Source: Sphingomonas sp. Ag1
GTDB taxonomy: Bacteria > Pseudomonadota > Alphaproteobacteria > Sphingomonadales > Sphingomonadaceae
Reading direction: 5' to 3'
DNA length: 64,000 bases
Assembly: GCF_000980895.1 (NCBI RefSeq)
Contig: NZ_LAZX01000094.1
Location: 372,001-436,000, forward strand
The translations under genes and the position numbers were made by a program. Within the stretch, counting starts at the first letter, position 1; each line of letters starts with the position of its first letter. Positions 6,793 to 15,380 of this stretch are shown piece by piece. Under the pieces are notes generated by a model, which was given only the letters and a program-made list of their open reading frames with translations, did no database searches and was not told the DNA's origin.

Positions 6793-9712
6793 GCGGCGCC
6801 GGCCGCGGCTCTACACCATCCCCGCGCACCGGGCCTTCGCCGATGCGCTGGTCGCCGGGCTGGTCCGGCGCTTTGGCGATGATCCGCTTGGCCTTGCCCG
6901 CGGCCTGATCCTCCTGCCCAACAACCGCGCGAAGCTCGCGGTCAACAATGCCTTCGTGCGCGCCCGCGGGGGCGCGTTGATCCTGCCGCGGCTGGTCGCG
7001 ATCGGGGCGGACGACATTGGCGAATCGATCGGCGCTGCGCTCGATCCCGCCGATGCCGATCCGCCGCCCCCGGCGATCACTCCGCTGGCGCGCCAGATGA
7101 TCCTGGCGCGGCTGGTGCAAGAGGAGCGCCCGTCGCTGGAGGCCTCCGAAGCGGTCCGCCTCGCCGGAGAACTTGCCCGAGCGCTCGACCAGTTGATCGT
7201 CGAGGAAGTCGATCCGGCCCGGCTCGCCACGCTCGATCTCGGCGAGCTCACCGACCATTGGTGCGCGGCACTCGACCTCTTCCGCATCGTGATCGAACGC
7301 TGGCCGCGCGAGTTGGAACGTCTCGGCCGCATCGACGCGAGTGCGCGCCGCGTGATCCTGTTGCGGCGCCTGGCCGATCGCTGGCGCACCACACCGCCCG
7401 ACGGGTTCGTCTGCGCCGCCGGCATTACCGATGCGGCCCCCTCCGTTGCGGCGATGATGGGGCGCGTCGCGGTGATGGATCGCGGCCTCGTCGTGCTCGC
7501 TGGACTGGATCGGGCCATGCCCGACGACGAATGGGCCGCCTTGGGCCCGCATGAGGCCGATCCGATCACGAAACGTTCCGAACGCGCCATAGAGGTGCAC
7601 CCCCAATTCCATCTGAAGCAGCTGCTCGCCCGCATGGGCATGGCGCGCGACGATGTTGCCCTGTGGGCCGATGGCAGCGATCACGACGCCTCGGCGGCAC
7701 GCGGCCGGACGATCGCGACCGCCCTCGCGCCGGCCGAATATACCGCCCGCTGGACGGAGCTCAGGCCCCAGCAACGCCAGCTCGCCGGCGTCCGCATCGC
7801 CGAACTCGCCACGCCGGCAGAGGAGGCGCAGGCGATCGCGCTCGCCCTGCGTCAGGCGCTTGAGGTTCCGGAACGCACCGCCGCACTCGTCACCCCCGAC
7901 CGCGCCCTCGCGCGCCGGGTGTCGGCACACTGCGCCCGCTGGAATATCGCGGTCGACGACAGCGCCGGTCGCCCCCTGTCGATCCTCCCGCCCGGCACCT
8001 TGCTGATCGCCATCGTGGAGGCCGCCGCCGAAGGGTTCGCGCCACTCGCCCTGCTGACCCTGCTGAAGCACCCGCTGGTCCGTGCGGGTGAGCAGCGTGG
8101 CCGTTGGCTGGAGAGCGTGCGCCGGCTCGACCGCCGCTTGCGCGGACCGCGGCCCGCGCCAGGGCTCGCCGGCATGGAGGGGCACCTCGGCGACACTGCC
8201 GATGCATGGTGGCACGAGCTACGCGGCCTGCTCGGGCCGCTCGCCGAGGCGTTCGATAACGAGCGGCATTCGCTTGGCACGCTGATCGCGGCGCTGCGCG
8301 ATGCGGCAACAGCACTCGCTGGTGATGAAGCGTGGCGTGGTCCCGCCGGGCGCGCCGCCGCCGATCTTCTGGCGGAACTTGAGGCGGAAGCGGATCGCGG
8401 CCCATCCAACGTGGCGGCATCCGGTCTCGGGCCCTTGCTGCGCCTGCTCATGGACAAGGTCGCCGTGCGGCCGCAGGGGGGGCATGCCCGCGTTGCGATT
8501 TACGGCCTCATCGAGGCGCGACTGCAATCGGCCGACCTCATGATCCTCGGCGGCCTTAATGAGGGCGTCTGGCCGGGGGCAGCGGCACCCGATCCCTGGC
8601 TGGCGCCCCGCATCCGCGCGATGCTTGGGCTCCCCGGTCTGGAACGGGCGATCGGCGTGGCGGCGCATGATTTCGGGCAGGCGCTGGGCGCACGCGAGGT
8701 GCTAATCACCCGCGCCCGCCGCGACGCGCGTTCTCCTGCGATCCCCTCGCGCTTGTGGCTTCGCCTCGCCGCAATGGCGGGCGACGAATTTGACCGAGCG
8801 CGTGATGTCGCGCTGGAACAATGGACCCGGGCGATCGATGACGGCGGCACGCCGCAGCCGGCGGAGCGGCCTGCGCCTTGCCCGCCGCGGCGGCTTCGGC
8901 CCACCGCCATGTCCGTCACGCAAGTGGACCGTCTGAAGGCCGATCCTTTCGCCTTCTACGCCCAGCAGATCCTTCGCCTGCGCATGCTGGACCCGGTCGA
9001 TGCCGATCCCACCGCCGCCTGGCGCGGGACTGCGGTTCACGCCATTTTGGAGGCGTGGGCGCGTGACGACGCCTGCCGCGTCGACCTTCTGGCGCCGCGC
9101 GCGATCGAAATGCTGGCGGATCCCACGACGCACCCGTTGCTACGCGCCTTGTGGCAGCCGCGCCTCCTCGCTGCGGTCGAATGGATCGCGCAGCGCATGG
9201 CGGCCGAGCAGGCCGGCGGTCGGACAGTGCTGGCCGCGGAGGGGAAGGGTGGGACCACCATCGCCGGGATCGAGCTTTCCGGCCGCTTCGATCGTATCGA
9301 CCGCCTCGGTGACGGCACGCTCGCGATCGTCGACTACAAGACAGGCAAGGCGCCCTCGGCCTCCGCGGTTCGCGCGGGGTTTTCGATGCAACTCGGATTG
9401 CTCGGCGCGATCGCCGAGGACGGCGGCTTCGCGGGGATCAGCGGCACGGCGGGCGCCTTCGAATATTGGTCGCTGGCCCGCTACCGCGACAGCTTCGGCA
9501 GCGTGACGAGCCCGGTCGATCCCGTCGGAAAGGGCGATCGTGTCGTCACATCGGAATTCGTCGGCCGCGCGCGGCACGAATTCACCGAGGCGGCGAAACT
9601 CTGGCTGTTGGGCGACGAGCCGTTCAAGGCCAAGCTCCACCCCGAATATGCGCCCTATACGGAATATGATCAGCTGATGCGTCGCGACGAATGGTACGGC
9701 CGTGACCAGTAG
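6785..9712 (+). CDS. addB: Double-strand break repair protein AddB (alphaproteobacterial type)
   Basis: AddB is the second subunit of the AddAB helicase-nuclease, the functional counterpart of RecBCD. AddAB resects DNA double-strand ends for RecA. The protein has about 975 residues: an inactive helicase-like core followed by a C-terminal PD-(D/E)XK nuclease whose VDYKTGK motif lies near residue 850. No C-terminal cysteine cluster is seen, so the Fe-S staple of the Bacillus enzyme is absent, as usual in this class. The frame is open from 6707, but ATG 6785 at the murU end starts just before the conserved IPAHRAFADAL segment. It overlaps addA by 11 bp. Confidence 0.95.
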   Translation: MAERRRPRLYTIPAHRAFADALVAGLVRRFGDDPLGLARGLILLPNNRAKLAVNNAFVRARGGALILPRLVAIGADDIGESIGAALDPADADPPPPAITPLARQMILARLVQEERPSLEASEAVRLAGELARALDQLIVEEVDPARLATLDLGELTDHWCAALDLFRIVIERWPRELERLGRIDASARRVILLRRLADRWRTTPPDGFVCAAGITDAAPSVAAMMGRVAVMDRGLVVLAGLDRAMPDDEWAALGPHEADPITKRSERAIEVHPQFHLKQLLARMGMARDDVALWADGSDHDASAARGRTIATALAPAEYTARWTELRPQQRQLAGVRIAELATPAEEAQAIALALRQALEVPERTAALVTPDRALARRVSAHCARWNIAVDDSAGRPLSILPPGTLLIAIVEAAAEGFAPLALLTLLKHPLVRAGEQRGRWLESVRRLDRRLRGPRPAPGLAGMEGHLGDTADAWWHELRGLLGPLAEAFDNERHSLGTLIAALRDAATALAGDEAWRGPAGRAAADLLAELEAEADRGPSNVAASGLGPLLRLLMDKVAVRPQGGHARVAIYGLIEARLQSADLMILGGLNEGVWPGAAAPDPWLAPRIRAMLGLPGLERAIGVAAHDFGQALGAREVLITRARRDARSPAIPSRLWLRLAAMAGDEFDRARDVALEQWTRAIDDGGTPQPAERPAPCPPRRLRPTAMSVTQVDRLKADPFAFYAQQILRLRMLDPVDADPTAAWRGTAVHAILEAWARDDACRVDLLAPRAIEMLADPTTHPLLRALWQPRLLAAVEWIAQRMAAEQAGGRTVLAAEGKGGTTIAGIELSGRFDRIDRLGDGTLAIVDYKTGKAPSASAVRAGFSMQLGLLGAIAEDGGFAGISGTAGAFEYWSLARYRDSFGSVTSPVDPVGKGDRVVTSEFVGRARHEFTEAAKLWLLGDEPFKAKLHPEYAPYTEYDQLMRRDEWYGRDQ

Positions 9713-12700
9713 CGCCTCGGGCATCCGTCCGCTCCCGCCGTTGCGCGGTGAGCAGCGCCGGGCGAGCGCACCCGATGCGCACGTGTGGCTGTCGGCCTCC
9801 GCCGGCACGGGCAAGACGCAGGTGTTGTCCGCCCGCGTCTTCCGGCTGCTGCTCCGGGGCGTTGATCCTGCCGCCATCCTGTGCCTCACCTTTACCAAGG
9901 CCGGCGCGGCCGAGATGGCAGCGCGCGTCAGCCAGCGATTGGCCGCTTGGGTCCGGATGAAGGACCGTGACCTGTTCGCCGATCTCCAGGCGCTTGGCGA
10001 GGCAGCCGATCCGGTCCAGCGCGACCGCGCCCGCACGTTGTTCGCCAAGGTGCTCGATGCGCCGGGCGGTGGACTGCGTATCCAGACGATCCACGGTTTC
10101 TGCCAGAGCCTGCTTGCGGCCTTCCCGACCGAGGCGGGACTGGTGCCCGGCTTTCGCCCGATGGAGGCGCGCGAAGAAGGCGTGCTTGCCCGCGCCACCC
10201 TTGCCGAACTGCTGGTGCAGGCGGAGCGGGAAGGGCGCGCTGGCCCGGTAGAGGCGATCGGAAAGCTCAGCCTTCGGCTGGGCGAGGCGGGTGCCGAACA
10301 ATTCCTGAATGATTGCGCGCGGGCGGCAAGCGCGCTGGAGCAGCTCCCCAGCGGCATTCAACCGTGGCTCCGCCGCGAGCTGGACCTGCCGGCTGGCGAT
10401 ATAGAAGAGCACATCCGCTCTGCCTGCGGGGACGATGCGATCGATCGCGCGGCGATCGAGGCGGTCGGTCGGCTGAACGCGGCCTGGGGAACGAAGAGTG
10501 GGCTGGCCCGCGCAGAGGCAATCGCTCTTTGGCTCGCCGCGGGCAGTGAACAACGGGCGCAAACGCTCGATCAGCTTCACCTCACATGGGCCAAGGTCGA
10601 CGGGGACCCTCGATCGTTCGGCAAGGGGCAGGCGCCGCCTGATCCCGCCTATGCCGATCTCGCATCCCGCCTGCACGGGCAATGTTCGGAGCTGCTCAGC
10701 CTCAGGGTTCGCGCCGCTTATGCCGATCTGCTCGCCGAGGGGCTGACGGTCGGGCGGGACTATGCGCGCGCGTATACGGCGGCAAAGCGTCGCGGCGGGC
10801 TCGTCGATTTTGATGATCTGATCGCTGCCACGATCGGCCTTCTTGATCAGCCTGGCATCGGTGAATGGGTTCGCTTCAAGCTCGATCAGACGACGGAGCA
10901 CGTGCTGATCGACGAGGCTCAGGATACCAACGTCGCGCAATGGCGCATCGTGCGTGCGCTGGTCGACGAATATTTCGTCGGCCGCGGAGTCTATGCGCCC
11001 TCGGTCCGCACGCTGTTCACGGTGGGCGACCACAAGCAGGCGATCTTCGGCTTCCAGGGCACTGACCCAATCAACTTCCGCGCGGCCGAAATGCATTTTT
11101 CGCGCAAGGCTGCCGAGGTGCGCGGCGACGATCGCATGCCGGATGATGAGCGCGGCCTCCCGTTCGAGCGCCTGTCGCTCGTTTCCTCCTTCCGCTCGAC
11201 CCGTCCCATCCTGCAGTTCGTCGACGCGGCCATCGCCGCGCTTGAGCCTGATGCGCTCGGGCCAGGCGTCGAACTTCGCGAACATGCCAGTGAGGTGCCG
11301 GGGCCCGGCATCGTGGAGCTTTGGCCGCCGATCGTGTCGGGCGAGGTGGAAGATGATGGGCCGGAGGACTGGATCGACGATGCGGTCCGCCGCAACGCCG
11401 CCCGGATCGCGCGGCAGATCCGCGACTGGATCGACCGGGGCGTGATGCTGGAAAGCAAGGGGCGTCCGATCCGGCCAGAGGACATCATGGTGCTGGTCAA
11501 ACGGCGCGGAGAGATCGCCCAGCTGATCGTGGCGCGCCTATATGCCGAAGGGGTGCCCGTCGCCGGTGTCGATCGGCTGCGATTGAACGCGCCGCTCGCG
11601 GTGCAGGACCTGCTTGCCGCCGTCCGTTTCGTTCTGCAGCCGGACGATGACCTCAGCCTCGCCAGCCTGCTCGTGTCACCGCTGATCGGATGGACGCAGG
11701 AGGAGCTGCTCGCGCGCGCGGTGCCGCGATCGGGCAGTCTGTGGCGCCACCTGTCGGAACATCATCGCGAATTGCTGGCACCACTCGACGCGATGCTGGC
11801 CCGAGCCGACTTCACGACACCTTATCGTTTCCTGGAGGAACTGCTCTCCGGCCCGCTCGGCGGACGGCAGCGGCTGCTTGCCCGCCTCGGCGAAGAAGCG
11901 CGCGACCCGATCGAGGAATTGCTGAGCGCGGCGCTGGAATTCGAAACAACCGCCACCCCATCGCTTCAGCGTTTCCTCGACTGGTTCGATCGCGGCGAGG
12001 TGGAAGTGAAGCGCGAGGCGGAAGGGGTCCTCAACGCGGTGCGGGTAATGACCGCGCATGGTGCCAAGGGGCTGCAGGCGCCTGTCGTGATCATGGCCGA
12101 CGCCGCTGCTGATCCCGATTCCACGCGCGGCGGCAACCTGATGTGGACCCCGGATGGCGCTGACGGCGCGATCCCCGTGCTCCCGCCGCGCCTAACGGAG
12201 CGGGCGGGGCCGATCGCGGAGCTCGCGGCCGCGGCGGCGCTGCGCGAACGGCAGGAGCATTGGCGCCTGTTCTATGTCGCCGCGACCCGCGCCGAGGAAC
12301 GGCTGGTCATCACCGGCTCGCTGGGCCCCAAGTACCGCAACAGCGGCGCACCTGAGCAGAGCTGGCATCGCGCCGCCGCCCGCGCGCTCGACGCGCTCGG
12401 CGTGGCAGCCGACGACGCAGGCGAACGCGCTACACGCATATTCCGTGGCGATCCGCCCGCGGCGCCCGTTGCGTCCAAGGCCAGCACCATAGGAAAAATG
12501 GCCGAACCGACTCCGCTACCAGGCTGGGCACGGGAGGTAGCACCGCCAGAGGCGAGGCCCCCGCGGCCGCTTGCACCCTCCTCGATCGGTGAAGACGAGG
12601 TCGCGGATCCACCGCCCACGCCGGCAATGCGTGCCGCCGCCGAACGCGGCCGGCTGATCCATGGCCTGTTCGAACGCCTGCCCGGCGTGGCGGAGGCGGA

Positions 12701-13169
12701 GCGAGAAGACGCCGCCAATCGCTGGCTGCGGCAGGTGGGCGGGATAGAGGATCCCGCAGAGCGCCAGCACCTCACCCAGCTGGTCTGCGGTATCCTGTCA
12801 GATGATCGCTTCGCCGCGCTGTTTGGCCCGGGTTCACTCGGTGAGGCGCCGATCAGTGCGGTGATTCATGGCGGCCTGGTGATCGCGGGAACCGTCGACC
12901 GGCTGCTGATCACCCCTGATCGCGTGCATGTCGTCGACTTCAAGACGGGGCGAGTGGCGCCCGAGCGTATCGAAGATGTCCCGATCTATCACATCCGACA
13001 AATGGCGGCCTATGCCGCGGCACTCGCCGTCATCTTCCCCGGGCGCTCGATCGAGGCCGGGCTGCTCTATACCGCAGGCCCGCGGATCATCACCTTGCCG
13101 CCAGAGCTGCTGGCCCGACACAAGCCGGGCTATTCGGGAGCGGAGCAAAGCTTCATCACGGGTCGTTGA
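9702..13169 (+). CDS. addA: Double-strand break repair helicase AddA
   Basis: This 1155-aa UvrD-family helicase-nuclease is the motor subunit of AddAB. Helicase motifs appear in order: Walker A ASAGTGKT (32-39), TFTKAGAAEMAAR, TIHGFCQSLL, LIDEAQDTN (around 404), VGDHKQAIFGFQG, SSFRST, TAHGAKGLQAPVV and VAATRAEERL. The C-terminal nuclease has VVDFKTGR (around residue 1079). The start is GTG 9702, inside the end of addB, so the subunits are translationally coupled. trxA follows 47 bp downstream. Length is normal for alphaproteobacteria. Confidence 0.97.
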   Translation: MTSSASGIRPLPPLRGEQRRASAPDAHVWLSASAGTGKTQVLSARVFRLLLRGVDPAAILCLTFTKAGAAEMAARVSQRLAAWVRMKDRDLFADLQALGEAADPVQRDRARTLFAKVLDAPGGGLRIQTIHGFCQSLLAAFPTEAGLVPGFRPMEAREEGVLARATLAELLVQAEREGRAGPVEAIGKLSLRLGEAGAEQFLNDCARAASALEQLPSGIQPWLRRELDLPAGDIEEHIRSACGDDAIDRAAIEAVGRLNAAWGTKSGLARAEAIALWLAAGSEQRAQTLDQLHLTWAKVDGDPRSFGKGQAPPDPAYADLASRLHGQCSELLSLRVRAAYADLLAEGLTVGRDYARAYTAAKRRGGLVDFDDLIAATIGLLDQPGIGEWVRFKLDQTTEHVLIDEAQDTNVAQWRIVRALVDEYFVGRGVYAPSVRTLFTVGDHKQAIFGFQGTDPINFRAAEMHFSRKAAEVRGDDRMPDDERGLPFERLSLVSSFRSTRPILQFVDAAIAALEPDALGPGVELREHASEVPGPGIVELWPPIVSGEVEDDGPEDWIDDAVRRNAARIARQIRDWIDRGVMLESKGRPIRPEDIMVLVKRRGEIAQLIVARLYAEGVPVAGVDRLRLNAPLAVQDLLAAVRFVLQPDDDLSLASLLVSPLIGWTQEELLARAVPRSGSLWRHLSEHHRELLAPLDAMLARADFTTPYRFLEELLSGPLGGRQRLLARLGEEARDPIEELLSAALEFETTATPSLQRFLDWFDRGEVEVKREAEGVLNAVRVMTAHGAKGLQAPVVIMADAAADPDSTRGGNLMWTPDGADGAIPVLPPRLTERAGPIAELAAAAALRERQEHWRLFYVAATRAEERLVITGSLGPKYRNSGAPEQSWHRAAARALDALGVAADDAGERATRIFRGDPPAAPVASKASTIGKMAEPTPLPGWAREVAPPEARPPRPLAPSSIGEDEVADPPPTPAMRAAAERGRLIHGLFERLPGVAEAEREDAANRWLRQVGGIEDPAERQHLTQLVCGILSDDRFAALFGPGSLGEAPISAVIHGGLVIAGTVDRLLITPDRVHVVDFKTGRVAPERIEDVPIYHIRQMAAYAAALAVIFPGRSIEAGLLYTAGPRIITLPPELLARHKPGYSGAEQSFITGR

Positions 13170-13216
13170 GTGTCCGGCTGCGCACCCCTAAATGGAGCGC
13201 AAAGGAGATTTGAAGC

Positions 13217-13540
13217 ATGGCCACGAAGAAGATCACGGACGACAGCTTCCACGCCGATGTCATCCAGTCGGACAAGCCGGTGCTGGTCGATTTCTGGGCG
13301 GAGTGGTGCGGCCCGTGCAAGATGATCGGCCCGAGCCTGGAGGAGATTTCCGAGGAGCTTGGCGAGCAGGTCACGATCGCGAAGATCAACATCGACGAAA
13401 ACCCAGACGCACCGGGCCGCTACGGCGTGCGCGGTATTCCCACGATGATCCTGTTCAAGGGCGGCAACCCTGCGGCCACCAAGGTCGGTGCGGAGCCGAA
13501 GGGCCGGATCAAGGCCTGGCTCGAGGGTGAGCTCGCCTGA
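13217..13540 (+). CDS. trxA: Thioredoxin 1
   Basis: The 107-aa cytoplasmic disulfide reductant has the complete active site WCGPC (Cys31 and Cys34), the preceding VDFWAEW strand and the cis-Pro loop RGIPTMILF. An AAGGAG ribosome-binding site sits about ten bases before the ATG. It is the last gene of the divL-addA run and faces argJ tail to tail across a GC-rich hairpin. Confidence 0.98.
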   Translation: MATKKITDDSFHADVIQSDKPVLVDFWAEWCGPCKMIGPSLEEISEELGEQVTIAKINIDENPDAPGRYGVRGIPTMILFKGGNPAATKVGAEPKGRIKAWLEGELA

Positions 13541-13549
13541 TACTCAACT

Positions 13550-13584
13550 GGCGGCGACGATCCTTAGATGGGGCCGTCGCCGCC
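13550..13584. terminator. Bidirectional hairpin between trxA and argJ
   Basis: GGCGGCGACG (13550-13559) and CGTCGCCGCC (13575-13584) form a perfect 10-bp stem with a 15-nt loop. It lies in the 52-bp space between two convergent genes. The T-tract is weak on both sides (TTGATC on the + strand), so the terminator call rests mainly on position and stem strength. Confidence 0.5.
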
Positions 13585-13592
13585 TTGATCTC

Positions 13593-14819
13593 CTAGCTGC
13601 GATAGTCAGCGTTGATGGAGATGTATCCGTGGGTCAGATCACACGTCCAGACGGTCGCGCGGCCCTCGCCCAGACCTAGTTCGACGCCGACAGTGACTTC
13701 ACGGCCCTTCAGGTGAGCCGCCACTGGGGTTTCGTCGTAACCCTCGACCGCCAGACCGTCCTTTGCGACCTGCGTCGCGCCGAAGCGGATCGACAGACGG
13801 TCGCGTTCCGCTGGCTCGCCAGCCTTGCCAACGGCCATCACCACACGCCCCCAATTGGCGTCCTCCCCAGCGATGGCGGTCTTAACCAGCGGAGAGTTGG
13901 CGATCGACATGGCGATGCGGTAGGCTGAGCGGTCACTCTCCGCTCCCTCTACGGTTATCTCGATCAGCTTGGTTGCGCCCTCGCCATCGCGCACGACCAG
14001 ATGCGCCAGTTGGTGGCACAGGTCCGCCAGCGCCGCGCGGAATGCGTCGGCGCCGGCACTCTCATCACCCGTCAAAGGCGCGTTCTTCGCGCGACCGGTC
14101 GCAAAAGCCAGCACGGTGTCGCTGGTGGACGTGTCGCCATCGACGGTGATGCAGGAAAAGGTACGGGCATTTGCGTCGGAAAGCGCGGCCTGCAGGAACG
14201 CGGCATCGACCGCTGCGTCGGTAAAGATGAACCCCAGCATGGTCGCCATGTCCGGCGCGATCATCCCCGATCCCTTGATCACGCCGACCAGTGTTACCGT
14301 CTTGCCGTCGACGATCGCCGTCGTCGTCGCTCCCTTCGTGAAGGTGTCTGTCGTCCCGATCGCTTCCGCGACGTCACGCCAACTGCACGGCTGGCTTGCA
14401 AAGGCAGCGTCGAGCCCAGCCTCAGCCTTGTCGATTGGCAGGGGAACGCCGATGACGCCCGTCGAGGCGACGAAAACGTCGGACGGTTTGCAATTCAGAT
14501 GCGCGGCCGTGCGCGCGGCAATTGCCTCGACAGCCGCGCGCCCGCGCCCGCCGGTGAAGGCGTTGGAATTGCCGGCGTTCACCACCAGCGCCCGCGCTTC
14601 ACCGAGGACAAGGGCGCTGCGACACCATTCCACCTCCGGCGACGGACATCTCGACTGGGTCACTACCCCGGCGACCGCCGTTCCTGGCTCCAGCGCGACA
14701 AAGGTGAGGTCGCAGCGATCCCATGTCTTGTATTGGGCGCGCGCAACATGCGGGATCGCACCTGCGATCACGGGCAACTCAGGGAAGGGCAGGGCGAGCG
14801 GAGAGACGGCGTAAGACAT
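13593..14819 (-). CDS. argJ: Bifunctional glutamate N-acetyltransferase / amino-acid acetyltransferase ArgJ
   Basis: The 408-aa enzyme transfers acetyl from N-acetylornithine to glutamate (cyclic arginine synthesis) and may also use acetyl-CoA. It self-cleaves into two chains. The cleavage site is in APDMATMLGF, where Thr becomes the catalytic N-terminus of the beta chain. KGSGMIAP precedes it, and the oxyanion motif STGVIG is near residue 115. The longer frame to 14891 is rejected because ATG 14819 gives the family N-terminus (MSYAVSPLALP). It is divergent from the small secreted gene upstream of secA. Confidence 0.96.
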   Translation of the reverse strand: MSYAVSPLALPFPELPVIAGAIPHVARAQYKTWDRCDLTFVALEPGTAVAGVVTQSRCPSPEVEWCRSALVLGEARALVVNAGNSNAFTGGRGRAAVEAIAARTAAHLNCKPSDVFVASTGVIGVPLPIDKAEAGLDAAFASQPCSWRDVAEAIGTTDTFTKGATTTAIVDGKTVTLVGVIKGSGMIAPDMATMLGFIFTDAAVDAAFLQAALSDANARTFSCITVDGDTSTSDTVLAFATGRAKNAPLTGDESAGADAFRAALADLCHQLAHLVVRDGEGATKLIEITVEGAESDRSAYRIAMSIANSPLVKTAIAGEDANWGRVVMAVGKAGEPAERDRLSIRFGATQVAKDGLAVEGYDETPVAAHLKGREVTVGVELGLGEGRATVWTCDLTHGYISINADYRS

Positions 14820-15017
14820 TCCTGCGCCATGCCGCGATCGGGGAAAAGAGTCATCACGGATGTTCCCGATCTCGCGCGATCGGCGCTGCAACGGCGGCAG
14901 TCGCGACCGCTAACGAACGCCGTGCACCGCCCGTGTTCGCCTGCCCTCTACGAAATCGCCGCCGGTCTCGGACGGCGCAGCGCGAATTTTGGGTTGGCCA
15001 CATCGTTATGCCACCCT

Positions 15018-15287
15018 ATGTCCCGGCGCGTGAACATCCTGCTGCTTCTCTCTGCGTTGCTGTCTGCGCTCACCGGCGTAAGCAACAGTGCGCGTGCGCA
15101 GGAGCAAGCACGTGCGGTGGCTGAGGGCTCGATTGCGGTTGCACGCACCGCCACCGCAACGCGCGTCGCCACTTGGCGTCCGCTCGCGGCATCGATCACG
15201 CTTGCCGAGGCGGCGAGGCTGACGGGCCGAGAGCCCCTTGTTCTTGCCCCGGGCGAGCCGGTCTTTGCGGGCCGCCGGCGCGAATAA
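15018..15287 (+). CDS. Small secreted protein of unknown function
   Basis: The 89-aa frame starts at ATG 15018 (GTG 15030 is a possible alternative). It encodes a clear Sec signal peptide: two arginines, a Leu/Ala-rich core and an SARAQ cleavage region near residue 28. The mature part is about 60 residues, basic and Ala/Arg/Thr-rich, ending in Arg-Arg-Arg-Glu. No family was recognised. It lies 93 bp upstream of secA on the same strand and divergent from argJ. No strong ribosome-binding site is visible, which lowers confidence, but the signal peptide is too orderly to be a chance frame. Confidence 0.6.
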   Translation: MSRRVNILLLLSALLSALTGVSNSARAQEQARAVAEGSIAVARTATATRVATWRPLAASITLAEAARLTGREPLVLAPGEPVFAGRRRE

Positions 15288-15380
15288 GCCAGCGCGTCGT
15301 CCGGTCAGCCGGACCGCAATCGCTTTTCTCTGCGCGCGCCTTCGTGGCCGTCGCGCCGCTATGATATCAGGAACAGACCC

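Noticed and set aside
6602-8215. 537-codon open frame on the - strand
   Set aside because: Antisense to murU and addB, low-complexity composition, no motif.
9624-11285. 553-codon open frame on the - strand
   Set aside because: Antisense to addA, which carries complete helicase motifs in this stretch.
14948-15199. 83-codon frame on the - strand opposite the small secreted gene
   Set aside because: No signal sequence or motif; the + strand frame has a clear signal peptide.
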